Shown: positions 8,992 to 19,720, counted from the stretch's first letter. The stretch: DNA of 64,000 nt from Paraglaciecola sp. (GCA_009993955.1 JAACSL010000010.1:1-64000); one strand, 5' to 3'. Numbers and translations: made by a program. The notes: generated by a model not told the origin, from the sequence alone.

Positions 8992-11919
8992 ATGAACACA
9001 GTGCTGACGTCTGCCAACCTACCTTTGCGCAGTTTAACCTTTACCTTACTGGCCTTGTCTATTCAGGCAGCCATGTCTACCCCAACGTTTGCTCAACAAG
9101 TGCCCGCAGCAAGCAGTTCCACCGCACAACAAAGTGAAGCCAATCCCACTGATGCTAGCACAGACGATGAAATTGAAGTCATTCAAGTCAGCGGCATTGC
9201 TGAGAGTTATCGCAATGCCATCGCGGTGAAACGTAGCTCGCCAACACTAGTGGATGCATTGTCATCTGCGGAAATTGGCGCCCTACCCGATTTATCTGTG
9301 GCCGAGACCTTAGAACGTATTACCGGTGTGTCCGGCGACCGTTTTAAAGGCAATGCCAGTGAGATTTCGATTCGTGGTCTTGGTCCATTTTTAGGTTTTG
9401 CCACGGTCAATGGCCGCGCTATTTCTTCCGGTAGTGGTAACCGTTCGGTTGCGTTTAGCCAGTTTCCATCAGAGTTGGTCAACGGTGTGGTGGTGTACAA
9501 AGCCCAATCAGCGAACTTGTTAGAGGGCGGTGTCTCTGGCTTAATCGATTTACAAACCATTAAACCCTTGGACTATGGTAAACGTCGTTTTCAAGCCGAG
9601 GTGAAAGGTAACTATAACCCTTACCAAGCTAAATTTGACGGCGACGACGGCATTGGTTTTCGCGATTCAATCTCGTATACCGATGTGTTTGAGACTGACT
9701 TAGGCAAAGTAGGGTTTGCGATCGGCTATGCTGGCGGCAAAACCTCATCACCTGAAGAAAGCTACAATACCAGCTCGACCTTAAGAAACTGTAATTCAAA
9801 CTACGCCACAGATGGTGGCAGCAACTGTAATTTCTCTGCAAACAATGATGCTGCCAATGGAGGCGCTGCGGCAGACGGTGATTTCTATTTCATCTCAAAC
9901 TCCTTCTATTATCGACAAATGGAATCCAAAGAAGACCGTGATGCCCTGATCATGGCCTTGCAGTGGCAGCCCACCGATGAGTGGGACATCAACTTCGATG
10001 GCCAGTGGTCAGACCGTTATTATTACGAAGACCGCCACGATTTGCTGCTGGATGATGGTCGCCGCAGAATTGCCAATTGGACAAGCAATGCAGAACACGC
10101 GCCAACCGCCTATACCGGTGAATCTCGACTCAGCAGTTACGGGGAATACCGTGTACGGGATGAAGAATACAAAGGGCTCGGTTTAAACCTTAAATACAAA
10201 CCCAATGAAAACTTAACCATCAAAGCCGATGCGGCGTACTCAGACACTGAACGTTATCAAACACGGATCTACTCACGCTTTCGCTCCAACCGTTATTTTT
10301 ATGATTGGCTTGATCGTGGTGCCGACACCTTCCCCGATATCAGTGCCGTATACAGCAACATAAACGACCCGGCAGGCACAGCACTCGACTGGCGTACAGC
10401 AGTGAACGATATGTCTTTTTACGGTGCCGACAGTGAAGCGCGGAATTATCGTTTTGATATTGCGGATACGATTACCAGCTTTACCCTTGATGGTAAGTAT
10501 TTGTTAGACAAAGGTTTATTCACTACAGTCAGTGGCGGTTTGGCTTATTCTAGCCACGAGCATAAAAACTATGCGGAAGAAAATAATGCCCTCGCCACGC
10601 CTAGCAGTGAGCGCGCCAGTAAACTCGCGCAAGTTGGCAGTGAGTGTAGCTTAGCTTTTCCACAGAGTGATTATGGGGATGATGCAAACAGCCCTGTCAG
10701 CAGTTGGGCCATTTACAATACACAATGTGCCTACGATATCTTAGTGGGCAGTCAAGATTTGGCGCCGGATCCAAAAAGTCCCTCTGCAGGTGATGTTGAT
10801 TTAACCGAAGATGTTACCTCTGCTTGGGTTATGGCTGACTTTACCACTGAGTGGGGTGGTTTAGCAGTGGATGGTAATATGGGCTTACGGTATGTGAGTA
10901 CCGATGTTAATTCGGTGGGCTTGCGCACCTCGTATAGTGTATCAACCAATGCCAATGGCTTTGTCGAGTTTAGCGAAAATACCGACCAACTTGAGTTTAA
11001 TAGCTTCAACAACACCTATAACAACCTATTGCCCAGCCTCAACCTCAGTATTGAATTACAGGAAGATTTGCAACTGCGCTTAGCGGCGTATAAAGGCATG
11101 TCTCGCCCTGATATGTGGTTTTTTGGCGCAGCCCGCGACATCGGTCAGGTGAATGCCGAAGCTGAATATACAAGTGTTGCCGAAGCACTCAATAACAATG
11201 TGTCTGCCTTGGGTAATCCAGAATTAGAAGCATTAAAATCTAACAACTATGATGCGGCGTTGACCTGGTATTATGAGACAGACACCATGTTGTCAGCGGC
11301 TTTGTATTACAAAACGTTCAGCGCGCGATTTGAATCACAAAGCTCATTTGAGGATGTGATTGTCGACGGCCAAGCCTACAACGTCGAAGTGTCAGGGCGT
11401 CCTACTTTGCTCGATGACAGTTCTTCAATTAAAGGTTTAGAATTGACAGCCGTGCATCGTTTCACTGAGCTGCCTGAACCGTTTGATGGCATGGGTGTAT
11501 CTCTCAACTATAACTATGCAGATTCTGATTTTGAAACCCCAGAAGCAGCGGCAGATATTACTGACGACGTATTGGCGCTGATCATGCCAGCCAATATTGC
11601 GGGCTTATCCAAGCATACCTTTAGTTCACAATTGTATTGGGAAGGTGACGATGTCAGTGTGCGTTTATCCTACAAGTTTCGCTCAGAATATTTGAAACCC
11701 TTTGGTCCAAGTTTGTCGCAAAACAACCGTTATGTGGATGATACACAAAGTATCGATTTGGATATTAGCTATGACATCAATAAAAATCTGACGGCTAAGT
11801 TCCAGGCCATAAACTTAAGCAATGAACCCTACGTTGAACAGCGCGTAGCTCATGGTGTTTACAATCGTATAGAATACTCGGGGGCACGTTACTTCTTTGG
11901 TATTCGCTACAAAATGTAA
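8992..11919 (+). CDS. TonB-dependent outer-membrane receptor of the uronate-glycan locus
   Basis: A 975-residue receptor with a signal peptide of about 35 residues, a candidate TonB box near IEVIQVSGI (about 60-70), and a plug domain containing LPDLSVAETLERITGVSG and the SIRGLGPF motif (about 95-200). A 22-strand-type barrel runs to the end. The protein ends in RYKM, so the last residue is methionine rather than the usual aromatic. TBDRs import large ligands using TonB energy. The position between glycoside hydrolases and uxuA argues for uronate-containing oligosaccharides rather than iron. It is followed by a hairpin at 11977-12004 and then uxuA. Confidence 0.9.
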   Translation: MNTVLTSANLPLRSLTFTLLALSIQAAMSTPTFAQQVPAASSSTAQQSEANPTDASTDDEIEVIQVSGIAESYRNAIAVKRSSPTLVDALSSAEIGALPDLSVAETLERITGVSGDRFKGNASEISIRGLGPFLGFATVNGRAISSGSGNRSVAFSQFPSELVNGVVVYKAQSANLLEGGVSGLIDLQTIKPLDYGKRRFQAEVKGNYNPYQAKFDGDDGIGFRDSISYTDVFETDLGKVGFAIGYAGGKTSSPEESYNTSSTLRNCNSNYATDGGSNCNFSANNDAANGGAAADGDFYFISNSFYYRQMESKEDRDALIMALQWQPTDEWDINFDGQWSDRYYYEDRHDLLLDDGRRRIANWTSNAEHAPTAYTGESRLSSYGEYRVRDEEYKGLGLNLKYKPNENLTIKADAAYSDTERYQTRIYSRFRSNRYFYDWLDRGADTFPDISAVYSNINDPAGTALDWRTAVNDMSFYGADSEARNYRFDIADTITSFTLDGKYLLDKGLFTTVSGGLAYSSHEHKNYAEENNALATPSSERASKLAQVGSECSLAFPQSDYGDDANSPVSSWAIYNTQCAYDILVGSQDLAPDPKSPSAGDVDLTEDVTSAWVMADFTTEWGGLAVDGNMGLRYVSTDVNSVGLRTSYSVSTNANGFVEFSENTDQLEFNSFNNTYNNLLPSLNLSIELQEDLQLRLAAYKGMSRPDMWFFGAARDIGQVNAEAEYTSVAEALNNNVSALGNPELEALKSNNYDAALTWYYETDTMLSAALYYKTFSARFESQSSFEDVIVDGQAYNVEVSGRPTLLDDSSSIKGLELTAVHRFTELPEPFDGMGVSLNYNYADSDFETPEAAADITDDVLALIMPANIAGLSKHTFSSQLYWEGDDVSVRLSYKFRSEYLKPFGPSLSQNNRYVDDTQSIDLDISYDINKNLTAKFQAINLSNEPYVEQRVAHGVYNRIEYSGARYFFGIRYKM

Positions 11920-11976
11920 TGCATGTTGGTCAGTGCAAGGCCAACAGATTTAACCAACATTTTTGACAAAAAAGCG

Positions 11977-12004
11977 ACTGGCACCACTCAAGGGTGATGC
12001 CAGT
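11977..12004 (+). terminator. Terminator-like hairpin between TBDR and uxuA
   Basis: ACTGGCA and TGCCAGT form a 7-bp stem around a 14-base loop, followed by TTTTATC. It would stop or reduce transcription from the receptor gene before uxuA. uxuA starts 33 bp later, so it may act as a partial terminator. Confidence 0.55.
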
Positions 12005-12036
12005 TTTATCACTAATATGAACAAGAGAAAAATGCC

Positions 12037-13224
12037 ATGATTGAAACCTGGAGATGGTTCGGTCCACAAGATGCCATCAGTTTGCAAAAAATAAGACAAG
12101 CTGGTGCAAAAGGTATTGTCACGGCCCTACATGATGTGCCCACTGGTGAAGTATGGCCAATTGAGGCCATTGCAGAGCGCAAGCGCATCATCGAAGCAGC
12201 TGGATTGCAGTGGACGGTGATTGAAAGTATTCCCGTGCACAACGATATCAAAACTCGTACTGGGGATTACCAACGTTATATTGCCAATTATCAGCAATCC
12301 ATCATCAATGCAGCGAGTTGTGGAGTGAGCACCATTTGTTACAACTTTATGCCCGTGGTGGATTGGACGCGCACCAACCTGATGTACAAATTAGCCAATA
12401 ACTCCCATGCTTTGCGTTTTGAAATGACCGATTTTGCAGCCTACGACATCTATTTATTGGAGCGTGAAGGGGCAGAACAAAGTTATGACCAAGGGGTGTT
12501 GGACAAAGCCCGATCACGATTTATGCAAATGAATGACGAAGAAAAAATTGCCTTAGAAAAAAATATCATAAGCGGTTTACCTGGTGGTGAAGGCTCTTAT
12601 ACCCGCGATAGCATTCGTCAGGCCATTAGCCAATTTATCCAATTGGGGACAGAGGGTTTTCGTGACAATCTTAAGCAATTTTTACAGGCGATTATCCCGG
12701 TAGCGGAGCAAGCGGGGGCGCGTATGTGTATTCACCCCGATGATCCGCCTTTTTCATTATTTGGCTTACCCCGCGTGGTATCCACGGCGTCGGATGCCCG
12801 CCAGTTATTGGCGGCCTGCCCCAGTGCAGCAAACGGCTTAACATTGTGTGCTGGCTCATACGGTGCAAAAGGTGACAATGATTTGGTTGCCATGGCCAGA
12901 GAGTTTGGTCCGTCAATCTACTTTGTCCATTTACGCAATGTAATTCGTGAAGCCGATGGCTCATTCTATGAGTCAGATCACTTAGACGGCGACAATGATA
13001 TGGTGGGTTTAGTGGCTGCTTTGTTGAGTGAAGAAAAAGCACGACAAGCACGTGGCGAAGGTGATCTGTTGATCCCGATGCGTCCAGATCATGGGCATTT
13101 ACTGGATGACGAATTAAGCAGTCCTGATATCAAACCAGGGTATTCTTACATGGGGCGTTTAAAAGGCTTGGCTGAGCTGCGTGGTGTGATGCATACCGTC
13201 GCGACCTTTATTAATCGTCACTAA
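12037..13224 (+). CDS. uxuA: Mannonate dehydratase
   Basis: A 395-residue protein, almost exactly the family length (394 in E. coli). It begins with ETWRWFGPQDAISL and contains ICYNFMPVVDWTRT, CIHPDDPPF, LTLCAGSYG, VHLRNV and MRPDHGH, the blocks holding the His, Cys and Asp metal ligands. It dehydrates D-mannonate to 2-keto-3-deoxygluconate in the cytoplasm, the entry of glucuronate into the Entner-Doudoroff route. uxaC and uxuB are not in this window. The link to the upstream TBDR and the divergent GH105 operon supports breakdown of a glucuronate-containing polysaccharide. It is convergent with truB across 33 bp. Confidence 0.95.
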   Translation: MIETWRWFGPQDAISLQKIRQAGAKGIVTALHDVPTGEVWPIEAIAERKRIIEAAGLQWTVIESIPVHNDIKTRTGDYQRYIANYQQSIINAASCGVSTICYNFMPVVDWTRTNLMYKLANNSHALRFEMTDFAAYDIYLLEREGAEQSYDQGVLDKARSRFMQMNDEEKIALEKNIISGLPGGEGSYTRDSIRQAISQFIQLGTEGFRDNLKQFLQAIIPVAEQAGARMCIHPDDPPFSLFGLPRVVSTASDARQLLAACPSAANGLTLCAGSYGAKGDNDLVAMAREFGPSIYFVHLRNVIREADGSFYESDHLDGDNDMVGLVAALLSEEKARQARGEGDLLIPMRPDHGHLLDDELSSPDIKPGYSYMGRLKGLAELRGVMHTVATFINRH

Positions 13225-13234
13225 AGTTCGACAC

Positions 13235-13258
13235 AGGATGCATCATTGTATGCATCCT
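13235..13258. terminator. Palindromic hairpin between convergent uxuA and truB
   Basis: AGGATGCAT and ATGCATCCT form a perfect 9-bp stem with a six-base loop in the 33-bp gap between the two convergent genes. Its last base overlaps the truB stop codon. It lacks a T-run on either side, so termination is plausible but not certain. Confidence 0.5.
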
Positions 13259-14271
13259 CATTGAGGCAGAGTATCACTCACCGGCGATCTTACAACTACC
13301 CGTTTGGGTTGTACTCTGTTGTCGTTTTGCAACTCCCCTACCCCCAGAAATAGGCGCTTTGCAGACTGACCTTGGCTGGCAGGTTGGTTGTTGTCTAGTT
13401 GACTATAGACACGAACTTGCGTTCCTTCACAGCCATCACTGCCCTCTGGCGTTTTTTCAATACGGGCCGAGTTGCCATTGCAAAAATACATGGTTTGTCC
13501 AACACATAAACTCACTTCAGACAAACCACTTACTGCTGTGTCCATGGGCAATAACAAAGCATCTAGGATCTCACTGGGCTCTTTATCTTGGCTTTTCGCC
13601 GCTTCAATGAGACTGTCTAATTGCGCAAGACTGAGCATTTTCTCACTGGGATAGTTGGTGACCTGACTGCGGTGCAACTTGCTGACATAAGCACCACAGC
13701 CCAACACCTGACCGAGATCATCTACCAAAGAGCGAATATAGGTGCCTTTACTGCAATGCACCGTCATATCCACTTCATCTTGTTCGAAGCGGGTTACTTG
13801 CAGCAAATAAATGGTGATATCCCTGGCTGGGCGTTCGATTTCAATGCCTTGACGTGCATAACTGTACAAGGGTCTACCTTGATGTTTGAGTGCCGAATAC
13901 ATCGAGGGAACTTGTTTGATCGGCCCACGAAATCGCTCACAAGCGGTGGCTAATTGCTCAGCACTCACCTTCACCGTTTGAGTAGAGACGACTTCACCTG
14001 CTGCGTCAGACGTGGTGGTGCGGACCCCAAGTTTAGCGGTGACTTGATAGGTTTTATCCGTATCCAATAAAAACTGGGAAAACTTGGTAGCCTCACCCAA
14101 ACAAATGGGTAACATGCCGGTAGCCAGCGGATCCAGGGCGCCGGTATGCCCAGCTTTTGCCGCACCAAACGCCCATTTAACTCGCTGTAACGCATGATTG
14201 GACGATATATCTAAAGGTTTGTTTAATAAAAATATGCCGTCGATATGTCGACCTTTACGCGTTCTTGGCAA
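13258..14271 (-). CDS. truB: tRNA pseudouridine(55) synthase TruB
   Basis: A 337-residue protein that forms pseudouridine 55 in the T-loop of tRNAs. The N-terminal [22 protein letters not shown] block is characteristic, and [15 protein letters not shown] holds the catalytic Asp (about residue 48). The [10 protein letters not shown] motif follows. The C-terminal third is somewhat longer than in E. coli (314 residues) and forms the PUA-like region. The start lies three bases after the rbfA stop, so the two are co-transcribed. In many gammaproteobacteria rpsO and pnp follow truB; here the convergent uxuA locus does. Confidence 0.96.
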   Translation of the reverse strand: MPRTRKGRHIDGIFLLNKPLDISSNHALQRVKWAFGAAKAGHTGALDPLATGMLPICLGEATKFSQFLLDTDKTYQVTAKLGVRTTTSDAAGEVVSTQTVKVSAEQLATACERFRGPIKQVPSMYSALKHQGRPLYSYARQGIEIERPARDITIYLLQVTRFEQDEVDMTVHCSKGTYIRSLVDDLGQVLGCGAYVSKLHRSQVTNYPSEKMLSLAQLDSLIEAAKSQDKEPSEILDALLLPMDTAVSGLSEVSLCVGQTMYFCNGNSARIEKTPEGSDGCEGTQVRVYSQLDNNQPASQGQSAKRLFLGVGELQNDNRVQPKRVVVRSPVSDTLPQ

Positions 14272-14274
14272 ACT

Positions 14275-14718
14275 TTACTCCTCGTTTTTATCCGCGGCAT
14301 CATCGGCATCGTCAAGACCGGCTAAGCGGGCGCGTTCTGCATCTTTATTGCGCGTCGCGCTCACGAGGTTGGCAATGCGAATGCCCTCAATCAATGAGCT
14401 GTCACGCACAAATTTCAGAGCAGGTACGGCACGCATGCGCATGCGACTGGCTAACAAGGTACGGATATAGCCTTTATTTTCTTCCAATATCCCCAAATAT
14501 TCTGCCATGAGGGCTTCATCATTTTCGAAAAATGTCACAAAAATCTTGCAATGGGCGAGATCCCTTGACACTTCGACATCTGACACCGTTACCATGCCTA
14601 AGCGTGGATCACGGTTTTTGAATTCGTTTAATAAAATACTGGCAATTTCTTTGTGAATTTGTTGACCAACACGATCGGTGCGGGAAAATTCTCTGGCCAT
14701 TTTGTTGTCTCCTGACAT
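14275..14718 (-). CDS. rbfA: 30S ribosome-binding factor A
   Basis: A 147-residue cold-shock and 30S maturation factor. The N-terminus FSRTDRVGQQIHKEIASIL and the central DPRLGMVTVSDVEVSRDL block are diagnostic, and a KH-like fold is expected through residue 115. The C-terminus is acidic (DDADDAADKNEE). It lies between infB and truB as in E. coli and binds the 16S 5' region near helix 1. A strong hairpin sits between it and infB, which could lower its expression relative to infB. Confidence 0.96.
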   Translation of the reverse strand: MSGDNKMAREFSRTDRVGQQIHKEIASILLNEFKNRDPRLGMVTVSDVEVSRDLAHCKIFVTFFENDEALMAEYLGILEENKGYIRTLLASRMRMRAVPALKFVRDSSLIEGIRIANLVSATRNKDAERARLAGLDDADDAADKNEE

Positions 14719-14742
14719 CTGTTCATGTCGTAGTTGTGACGA

Positions 14743-14766
14743 AAACGGAGGCCGCAGCCTCCGTTT
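14743..14766 (-). terminator. Intercistronic terminator-like hairpin between infB and rbfA
   Basis: AAACGGAGGC and GCCTCCGTTT pair over 10 bp around a CGCA/TGCG tetraloop, followed on the transcribed minus strand by TTTTCG. It lies in the 89-bp infB-rbfA gap. It is probably a partial terminator or RNase processing point that sets the ratio of infB to rbfA-truB. Confidence 0.7.
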
Positions 14767-14807
14767 ATTTATCGAATTTAAGCGTGAATCAGCGTGTGCT
14801 TAACACA

Positions 14808-17417
14808 TTATAGTTCGCGTTTAACTTCGACAGTTTCAAATACTTCGATTTGGTCACCCGCACGAACATCGTTGTAGTTCTTCACGCCGATACCACATTC
14901 CATACCGTTGCGTACTTCTTGTACATCGTCTTTAAAACGACGTAAAGACTCAAGCTCACCTTCATAGATAACCACGTTGTCACGTAATACACGAATAGGC
15001 GCACTACGTTTAACGATACCTTCGGTCACCATACAGCCTGCGATTGCACCCAACTTCGGTGAACGGAAGACATCACGTACTTCAGCCAAACCAATAATTT
15101 CTTGTTTGAACTCCGGTGCCAACATGCCGGTCATGGCTAGTTTCACTTCGTCAATCAAGTTATAGATGATGCTGTAGTAACGTAAATCAATTTCTTCTGC
15201 TTCGATAATACGGCGCGCCGTGGCGTCAGCACGCACGTTGAAGCCGATCACGATAGCGCCTGACGCGTTAGCTAAACTTGCATCTGTTTCAGTGATACCG
15301 CCAACACCACTGCCGACAATGTTTACTTTCACTTCATCTGTTGACAAGCGGATCAAGGATTCAGAAATCGCTTCAACCGAGCCTTGAACGTCTGCTTTAA
15401 GCACCACATTCAATTCTCTGAACTTGCCTGCTTCCATATTGGCAAACATGTTTTCCAATTTGGCTTTCTGCTGCTTCGCTAATTTCAGTTCGCGCTGTTT
15501 CATATTCCGTTTAGAAGCCACTTCACGTGCTTTACGCTCGTCTTGTACCACTAAGGCTTCTTCACCTGCGACAGGTACGCCAGACAAACCCAGTACTTCA
15601 ACAGGCGTTGACGGACCAGCTAGCAATACTTCTTTACCGTTTTCATCACGCATCGCACGCACACGGCCATACTCAATGCCACACAGTAATATGTCACCGG
15701 CTTTCAATTGACCCTGCTGTACCAATACTGAGGCAACGGGACCACGCCCCTTGTCCAATCTTGATTCAATCACGATACCTTTTGCAGGCCCCGTTGGTGC
15801 AGCTTTGAGATCTAATACTTCAGCTTGAACGATGATGGCATCAAGCAATTCATCAATGCCCATCCCGGTTTTGGCCGACACGTAAATGAACTGGTTTTCA
15901 CCGCCCCACTCTTCGGAAATAACCGATAATTGTGAGAGCTCATTTTTAACGCGATCAGGATCGGCGGCATCTTTGTCCATTTTGTTAACGGCAACAATCA
16001 AGGGCACACCAGCTGCTTTAGCATGCTGAATGGCTTCTTTGGTTTGTGGCATAACACCGTCGTCAGCTGCAACAACTAGCACAACAATATCCGTGGCGGT
16101 GGCACCACGAGCACGCATGGCGGTAAACGCGGCGTGTCCTGGGGTATCTAAAAATGCAATCCGGCCTTTTTCTGTTTCAACACTGTATGCTCCGATGTGT
16201 TGGGTAATACCGCCAGCTTCACCCGCCGCCACTTTGGCGCGACGGATATAGTCAAGCAAAGAGGTTTTACCGTGGTCAACGTGACCCATGATTGTTACAA
16301 CCGGGGCACGCAGTTCTTGGTCGTGCACTTCATTGTCAGCGAGCAATTCTTCTTCAAGGGCGTTGTCGTTCACCAACTCATACTTATGACCCATTTCTTC
16401 CACCGCCAAAACGGCAGTTTCTTGATCTAATACGTGGTTGATGGTGACCATTTCACCCATCTTCATCAGGGTTTTGATCACTTCAGTGGCTTTCACCGCT
16501 AATTTGTTGGCAAGCTCGGCTACCGTGATGGATTCACCTAAACGCACAATCTTTTCAACAGGTTGCGCCGGTTTATTAAAGGCGTGTTTAAGATCAGAAC
16601 CCGCATTTTTCTTTGGCTTTTTACGACGACGCGAACTGCGTTCAGATTGAATATCATCGGCGTCTTCGGCTTCTTGAGCGTAACGGTTTGAGTGCAAATG
16701 CACTTCTTCCGCTTCTTGCTTTTTACGGCGCTCTTCTTCTTCTTTCCAACGACGTGAATTTTCTTCAGCCAATTTTTTGGCTTCTTCAGCGGCACGCTTA
16801 GCGTCTTCTTCCAACTTACGTTGTGACTCTTCTTCCTGTGCTTTACGAATACGCTCGGCATCGGCACGCGCTTTTTCTTGCTCAGCTTTTTCTTCTGGGC
16901 TTAAGGCTGACTCTTCTGCATGACGTGCTTCCGCTTCTTTTTTGGCTTTCTCGGCACGAGCGAGACGTTCAGCTTCAGCTTTAGCGCGAGCTTCAGCCGC
17001 TTTTTGGGCTTTCTCTTCTGCTTCTTTTTTGGCGCGTTCTGCTGCTTCTTGCTCTGCCTGCAATTTCGCCTGTTGCTCAGCCGCTAAACGCGCAGCTTCT
17101 TCTTCGGCTAATTTCTGCTCTTCTAAATCAGTGCGTTTTACATAGGTACGTTTTTTACGCACTTCAACGGTCACTGCCTTAGATTTGCCAATGCTCAGGG
17201 TACTGGTGGTTTTGCGTTGCAAGGTCATGCGAGTTGGTTCACCTGAACCAAAACCGCCGTGCTGCTTACTTAAAAAATCCAATAATTGACGTTTTTCTTC
17301 TTCATTCACATTAGAACTGGCTGTTTTCACAATGCCAGCACTATTAAACTGTTGAATCAATCGGTCTACCGAAGTGCCAATGTCGGTGGCGAGTTTTTCT
17401 ATGGATACTTCTGCCAT
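14808..17417 (-). CDS. infB: Translation initiation factor IF-2
   Basis: An 869-residue GTPase that delivers initiator fMet-tRNA to the 30S subunit. A small IF2_N module occupies about residues 1-55. A long Glu/Lys/Ala-rich, probably helical linker spans about 95-260, with a second N-domain near 290-345. The GTPase P-loop GHVDHGKTS starts at residue 378, followed by DTPGHAAF and NKMDK. Domains II-IV complete it. Length is close to the E. coli alpha form (890). It lies 21 bp after nusA and shares its transcript. The two initiator tRNA genes of this window lie elsewhere, at 43532-43721. Confidence 0.97.
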   Translation of the reverse strand: MAEVSIEKLATDIGTSVDRLIQQFNSAGIVKTASSNVNEEEKRQLLDFLSKQHGGFGSGEPTRMTLQRKTTSTLSIGKSKAVTVEVRKKRTYVKRTDLEEQKLAEEEAARLAAEQQAKLQAEQEAAERAKKEAEEKAQKAAEARAKAEAERLARAEKAKKEAEARHAEESALSPEEKAEQEKARADAERIRKAQEEESQRKLEEDAKRAAEEAKKLAEENSRRWKEEEERRKKQEAEEVHLHSNRYAQEAEDADDIQSERSSRRRKKPKKNAGSDLKHAFNKPAQPVEKIVRLGESITVAELANKLAVKATEVIKTLMKMGEMVTINHVLDQETAVLAVEEMGHKYELVNDNALEEELLADNEVHDQELRAPVVTIMGHVDHGKTSLLDYIRRAKVAAGEAGGITQHIGAYSVETEKGRIAFLDTPGHAAFTAMRARGATATDIVVLVVAADDGVMPQTKEAIQHAKAAGVPLIVAVNKMDKDAADPDRVKNELSQLSVISEEWGGENQFIYVSAKTGMGIDELLDAIIVQAEVLDLKAAPTGPAKGIVIESRLDKGRGPVASVLVQQGQLKAGDILLCGIEYGRVRAMRDENGKEVLLAGPSTPVEVLGLSGVPVAGEEALVVQDERKAREVASKRNMKQRELKLAKQQKAKLENMFANMEAGKFRELNVVLKADVQGSVEAISESLIRLSTDEVKVNIVGSGVGGITETDASLANASGAIVIGFNVRADATARRIIEAEEIDLRYYSIIYNLIDEVKLAMTGMLAPEFKQEIIGLAEVRDVFRSPKLGAIAGCMVTEGIVKRSAPIRVLRDNVVIYEGELESLRRFKDDVQEVRNGMECGIGVKNYNDVRAGDQIEVFETVEVKREL

Positions 17418-17438
17418 ACGTGTGTTCCTCCTGGTGAC

Positions 17439-18986
17439 CTATTCTTCATTAAACCAAACGATATTTCTGGCAGCCATAATCAGCTCACCTGCTTTTTCTT
17501 CGCTTAGTTCTTCAATGTCTGCTATCTCGTCTGTCCCTTGTTCAGCCAAGGCTTCCAGATCAGTTATACCGCGGCTGGCCAATACATAGGCCACGTGTCT
17601 GTCCATACCGGGTAAATTAAGTAGTTCTTCTTTGGGTTCTGCTGCTTCCAGGCTCTCCTCATTCGCTAGTGCGCGGGTCGTTAAGGCAGCTCGGGCGCGT
17701 CCACGCAATTCCTCTACCATGTCTTCGTCAAGGCCTTCAATGTCGAGTAATTCATTGATCGGCACATAGGCAATTTCTTCTAAAGTGGTAAAGCCTTCAT
17801 CCACTAATACCGATGCAAAATCTTCATCAATATCTAAACCAGCAGTAAACACTGCTAATACTTTAGCGTTTTCTTCAGCGTGTTTGGCATTGAGGTCATC
17901 AATAGTCATCACGTTGAGTTCCCAACCAGTAAGTTGACTGGCTAGGCGCACGTTTTGTCCACTGCGACCAATTGCTTGGGCAAGATTGTCAGCCTGTACC
18001 GCCACATCCATTGAATGTTTATCTTCATCAACTACGATGGACGCGACTTCGGCCGGCGCCATGGCGTTGATCACAAACTGTGCGGGGTTATCATCCCACA
18101 ACACGATATCAACACGTTCACCGTTAAGTTCACCCGATACGGCTTGTACACGAGAACCACGCATACCAACACAGGCTCCAACCGGATCAAGGCGTTTGTC
18201 ATTTGTTTTCACAGCGATTTTCGCGCGTGAACCGGGATCGCGAGCCGCCGCTTTAATTTCGAGGGTTTCTTCGGCGATTTCTGGTACTTCAATGCGGAAC
18301 AACTCCACAAGCATGTCAGGGTGGGTACGGCTGATGAATAGCTGTGCGCCGCGTGCCTCAGGACGGATCACATAAAGTAAACCACGCACTCGGTCACCAG
18401 GACGGAAGGTTTCACGGGGTAACATATCGTCACGGTAAATCACGCCTTCAGCATTGTTACCTAAATCGATAATGATGCTGTCGCGGTTTACTTTTTTAAC
18501 GGTACCGGTTACCAGTTCACCCACTCGCTCTTCGTACTCAGCAATCACTTGATTACGCTCAGCTTCACGTACTTTCTGCACGATCACTTGCTTAGCGGTT
18601 TGTGTGGTGATGCGGTCAAAAGCAATGGATTCGATCTGCTCTTCAACAAAATCCCCTAATTGAATCTCAGGCTCATCAATTTGCGCCGCAGAAATTGACA
18701 TTTCTGCCATGGGGTTTTCTTGTTTGTGATCATCAGGTACGACCAACCAACGGCGAAAGGTGTCGAACTCACCAGTGTCACGGTTGATGGCTACACGCAC
18801 TTCAATATTGCCTTCATTTTTCTTTTTGGTGGCACTGGCGATAGCAAATTCTAGGGCTTCAAAGATTTTTTCTCTTGGCACTTGTTTTTCATTGGATACG
18901 GCTTCAGCTACCAACAGAATTTCTTTATTCATGTTGGATTCTGGGCTTGCTTTTTTTGTTGCTGCTGGGTTTTTTTTCTTAGTCAT
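17439..18986 (-). CDS. nusA: Transcription termination/antitermination protein NusA
   Basis: A 515-residue protein with the N-terminal RNA-polymerase-binding domain, an S1 domain (about 150-220), two KH domains (about 225-370) and two acidic C-terminal repeats. The family start, [16 protein letters not shown], is residue 19 here. The 18 residues before it are Lys-rich ([16 protein letters not shown]) and absent from E. coli NusA. The upstream ATG overlaps the rimP stop by eight bases, suggesting coupling; the internal ATG at 18932 is the alternative start and has no obvious Shine-Dalgarno. NusA modulates pausing, termination and antitermination, and in E. coli feeds back on its own operon leader. 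Confidence 0.96.
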   Translation of the reverse strand: MTKKKNPAATKKASPESNMNKEILLVAEAVSNEKQVPREKIFEALEFAIASATKKKNEGNIEVRVAINRDTGEFDTFRRWLVVPDDHKQENPMAEMSISAAQIDEPEIQLGDFVEEQIESIAFDRITTQTAKQVIVQKVREAERNQVIAEYEERVGELVTGTVKKVNRDSIIIDLGNNAEGVIYRDDMLPRETFRPGDRVRGLLYVIRPEARGAQLFISRTHPDMLVELFRIEVPEIAEETLEIKAAARDPGSRAKIAVKTNDKRLDPVGACVGMRGSRVQAVSGELNGERVDIVLWDDNPAQFVINAMAPAEVASIVVDEDKHSMDVAVQADNLAQAIGRSGQNVRLASQLTGWELNVMTIDDLNAKHAEENAKVLAVFTAGLDIDEDFASVLVDEGFTTLEEIAYVPINELLDIEGLDEDMVEELRGRARAALTTRALANEESLEAAEPKEELLNLPGMDRHVAYVLASRGITDLEALAEQGTDEIADIEELSEEKAGELIMAARNIVWFNEE

Positions 18987-19443
18987 AAGTAGGTACCAAG
19001 TTGCCTTTTTCGATATTTAAAATAGCCAACACATAGGTTTGCTTGTCAATTTCTACTGTTAGGTTACCGCCTTCGCAGGCCAACAGTTTGCCTTTAAAAT
19101 TACGTCTATTGTCCATTGGCATTCTCAGGCGTACCGAGACTACCTCACCAACACAATCAACATAGTGCTGCTCTTTAAACAGTGGCCTATCCATACCCGG
19201 TGAGGAGACTTCGAGGTTATATTCAACGCTAATAGGATCTTCTACATCCAAAACCGCACTGATTTGGTGACTCACGTCTGCACAGTTATCCACGGTGATG
19301 CCGTCGGGATGATCAATATACACCCGCAGCGTTGAGTGCTTACCTGCGCGAACAAACTCAATACCAACCAATTCAAAGCCAAGGGCTTCAACTGGTGCAT
19401 TGAGCATGTCTGTTAATTTTTTCTCAAGTTGTGACAAAAGCAT
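18979..19443 (-). CDS. rimP: Ribosome maturation factor RimP
   Basis: A 154-residue 30S assembly factor, first gene of the operon. It contains [23 protein letters not shown] and the conserved [14 protein letters not shown] motif in the middle. The ATG at 19443 is preceded by TTGGAGC. Upstream lies a long structured leader with two terminator-like hairpins. Its end overlaps nusA by eight bases. Confidence 0.96.
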   Translation of the reverse strand: MLLSQLEKKLTDMLNAPVEALGFELVGIEFVRAGKHSTLRVYIDHPDGITVDNCADVSHQISAVLDVEDPISVEYNLEVSSPGMDRPLFKEQHYVDCVGEVVSVRLRMPMDNRRNFKGKLLACEGGNLTVEIDKQTYVLAILNIEKGNLVPTYD

Positions 19444-19461
19444 GCTCCAAAAACAAAAAAA

Positions 19462-19473
19462 GGGCTAATGCCC
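19462..19473 (-). terminator. Short hairpin with U-run directly in front of rimP
   Basis: On the minus strand GGGC-ATTA-GCCC is followed by seven T residues, ending about 10 bases before the rimP Shine-Dalgarno. The 4-bp stem is short, so this would be a weak terminator or attenuator at the end of the leader. Confidence 0.4.
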
Positions 19474-19507
19474 AGAATGTGTTTACGAAATACGACAAAA
19501 CGGATAA

Positions 19508-19532
19508 CAAAAAGCCCCTGATAAGCGGGGCT
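19508..19532 (-). terminator. Intrinsic terminator-like hairpin in the rimP-nusA leader
   Basis: AGCCCC (19513-19518) pairs with GGGGCT (19527-19532) around an eight-base loop, and TTTTTG follows on the minus strand. It lies about 190 nt downstream of the promoter at 19721-19749 and before rimP, so it sits inside the operon leader rather than at a gene end. The next gene upstream ends 222 bp away. Confidence 0.65.
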
Positions 19533-19720
19533 ATTTGTTTCTGGACCCTAGTCCACTAAGTTCACTAAATCACGTTGATTTACGCCAATTTAGTTAGTGG
19601 TTGCAGAAGTATTATTCATAGTGCTGGCTAGGTTAGCCACAACAACACGCTATATTCTTCTGCCTTTATGCGAAACGTTACTATCCAAATCAGAGGGAGC
19701 CCGTCTCAAAAGATGGCCGC

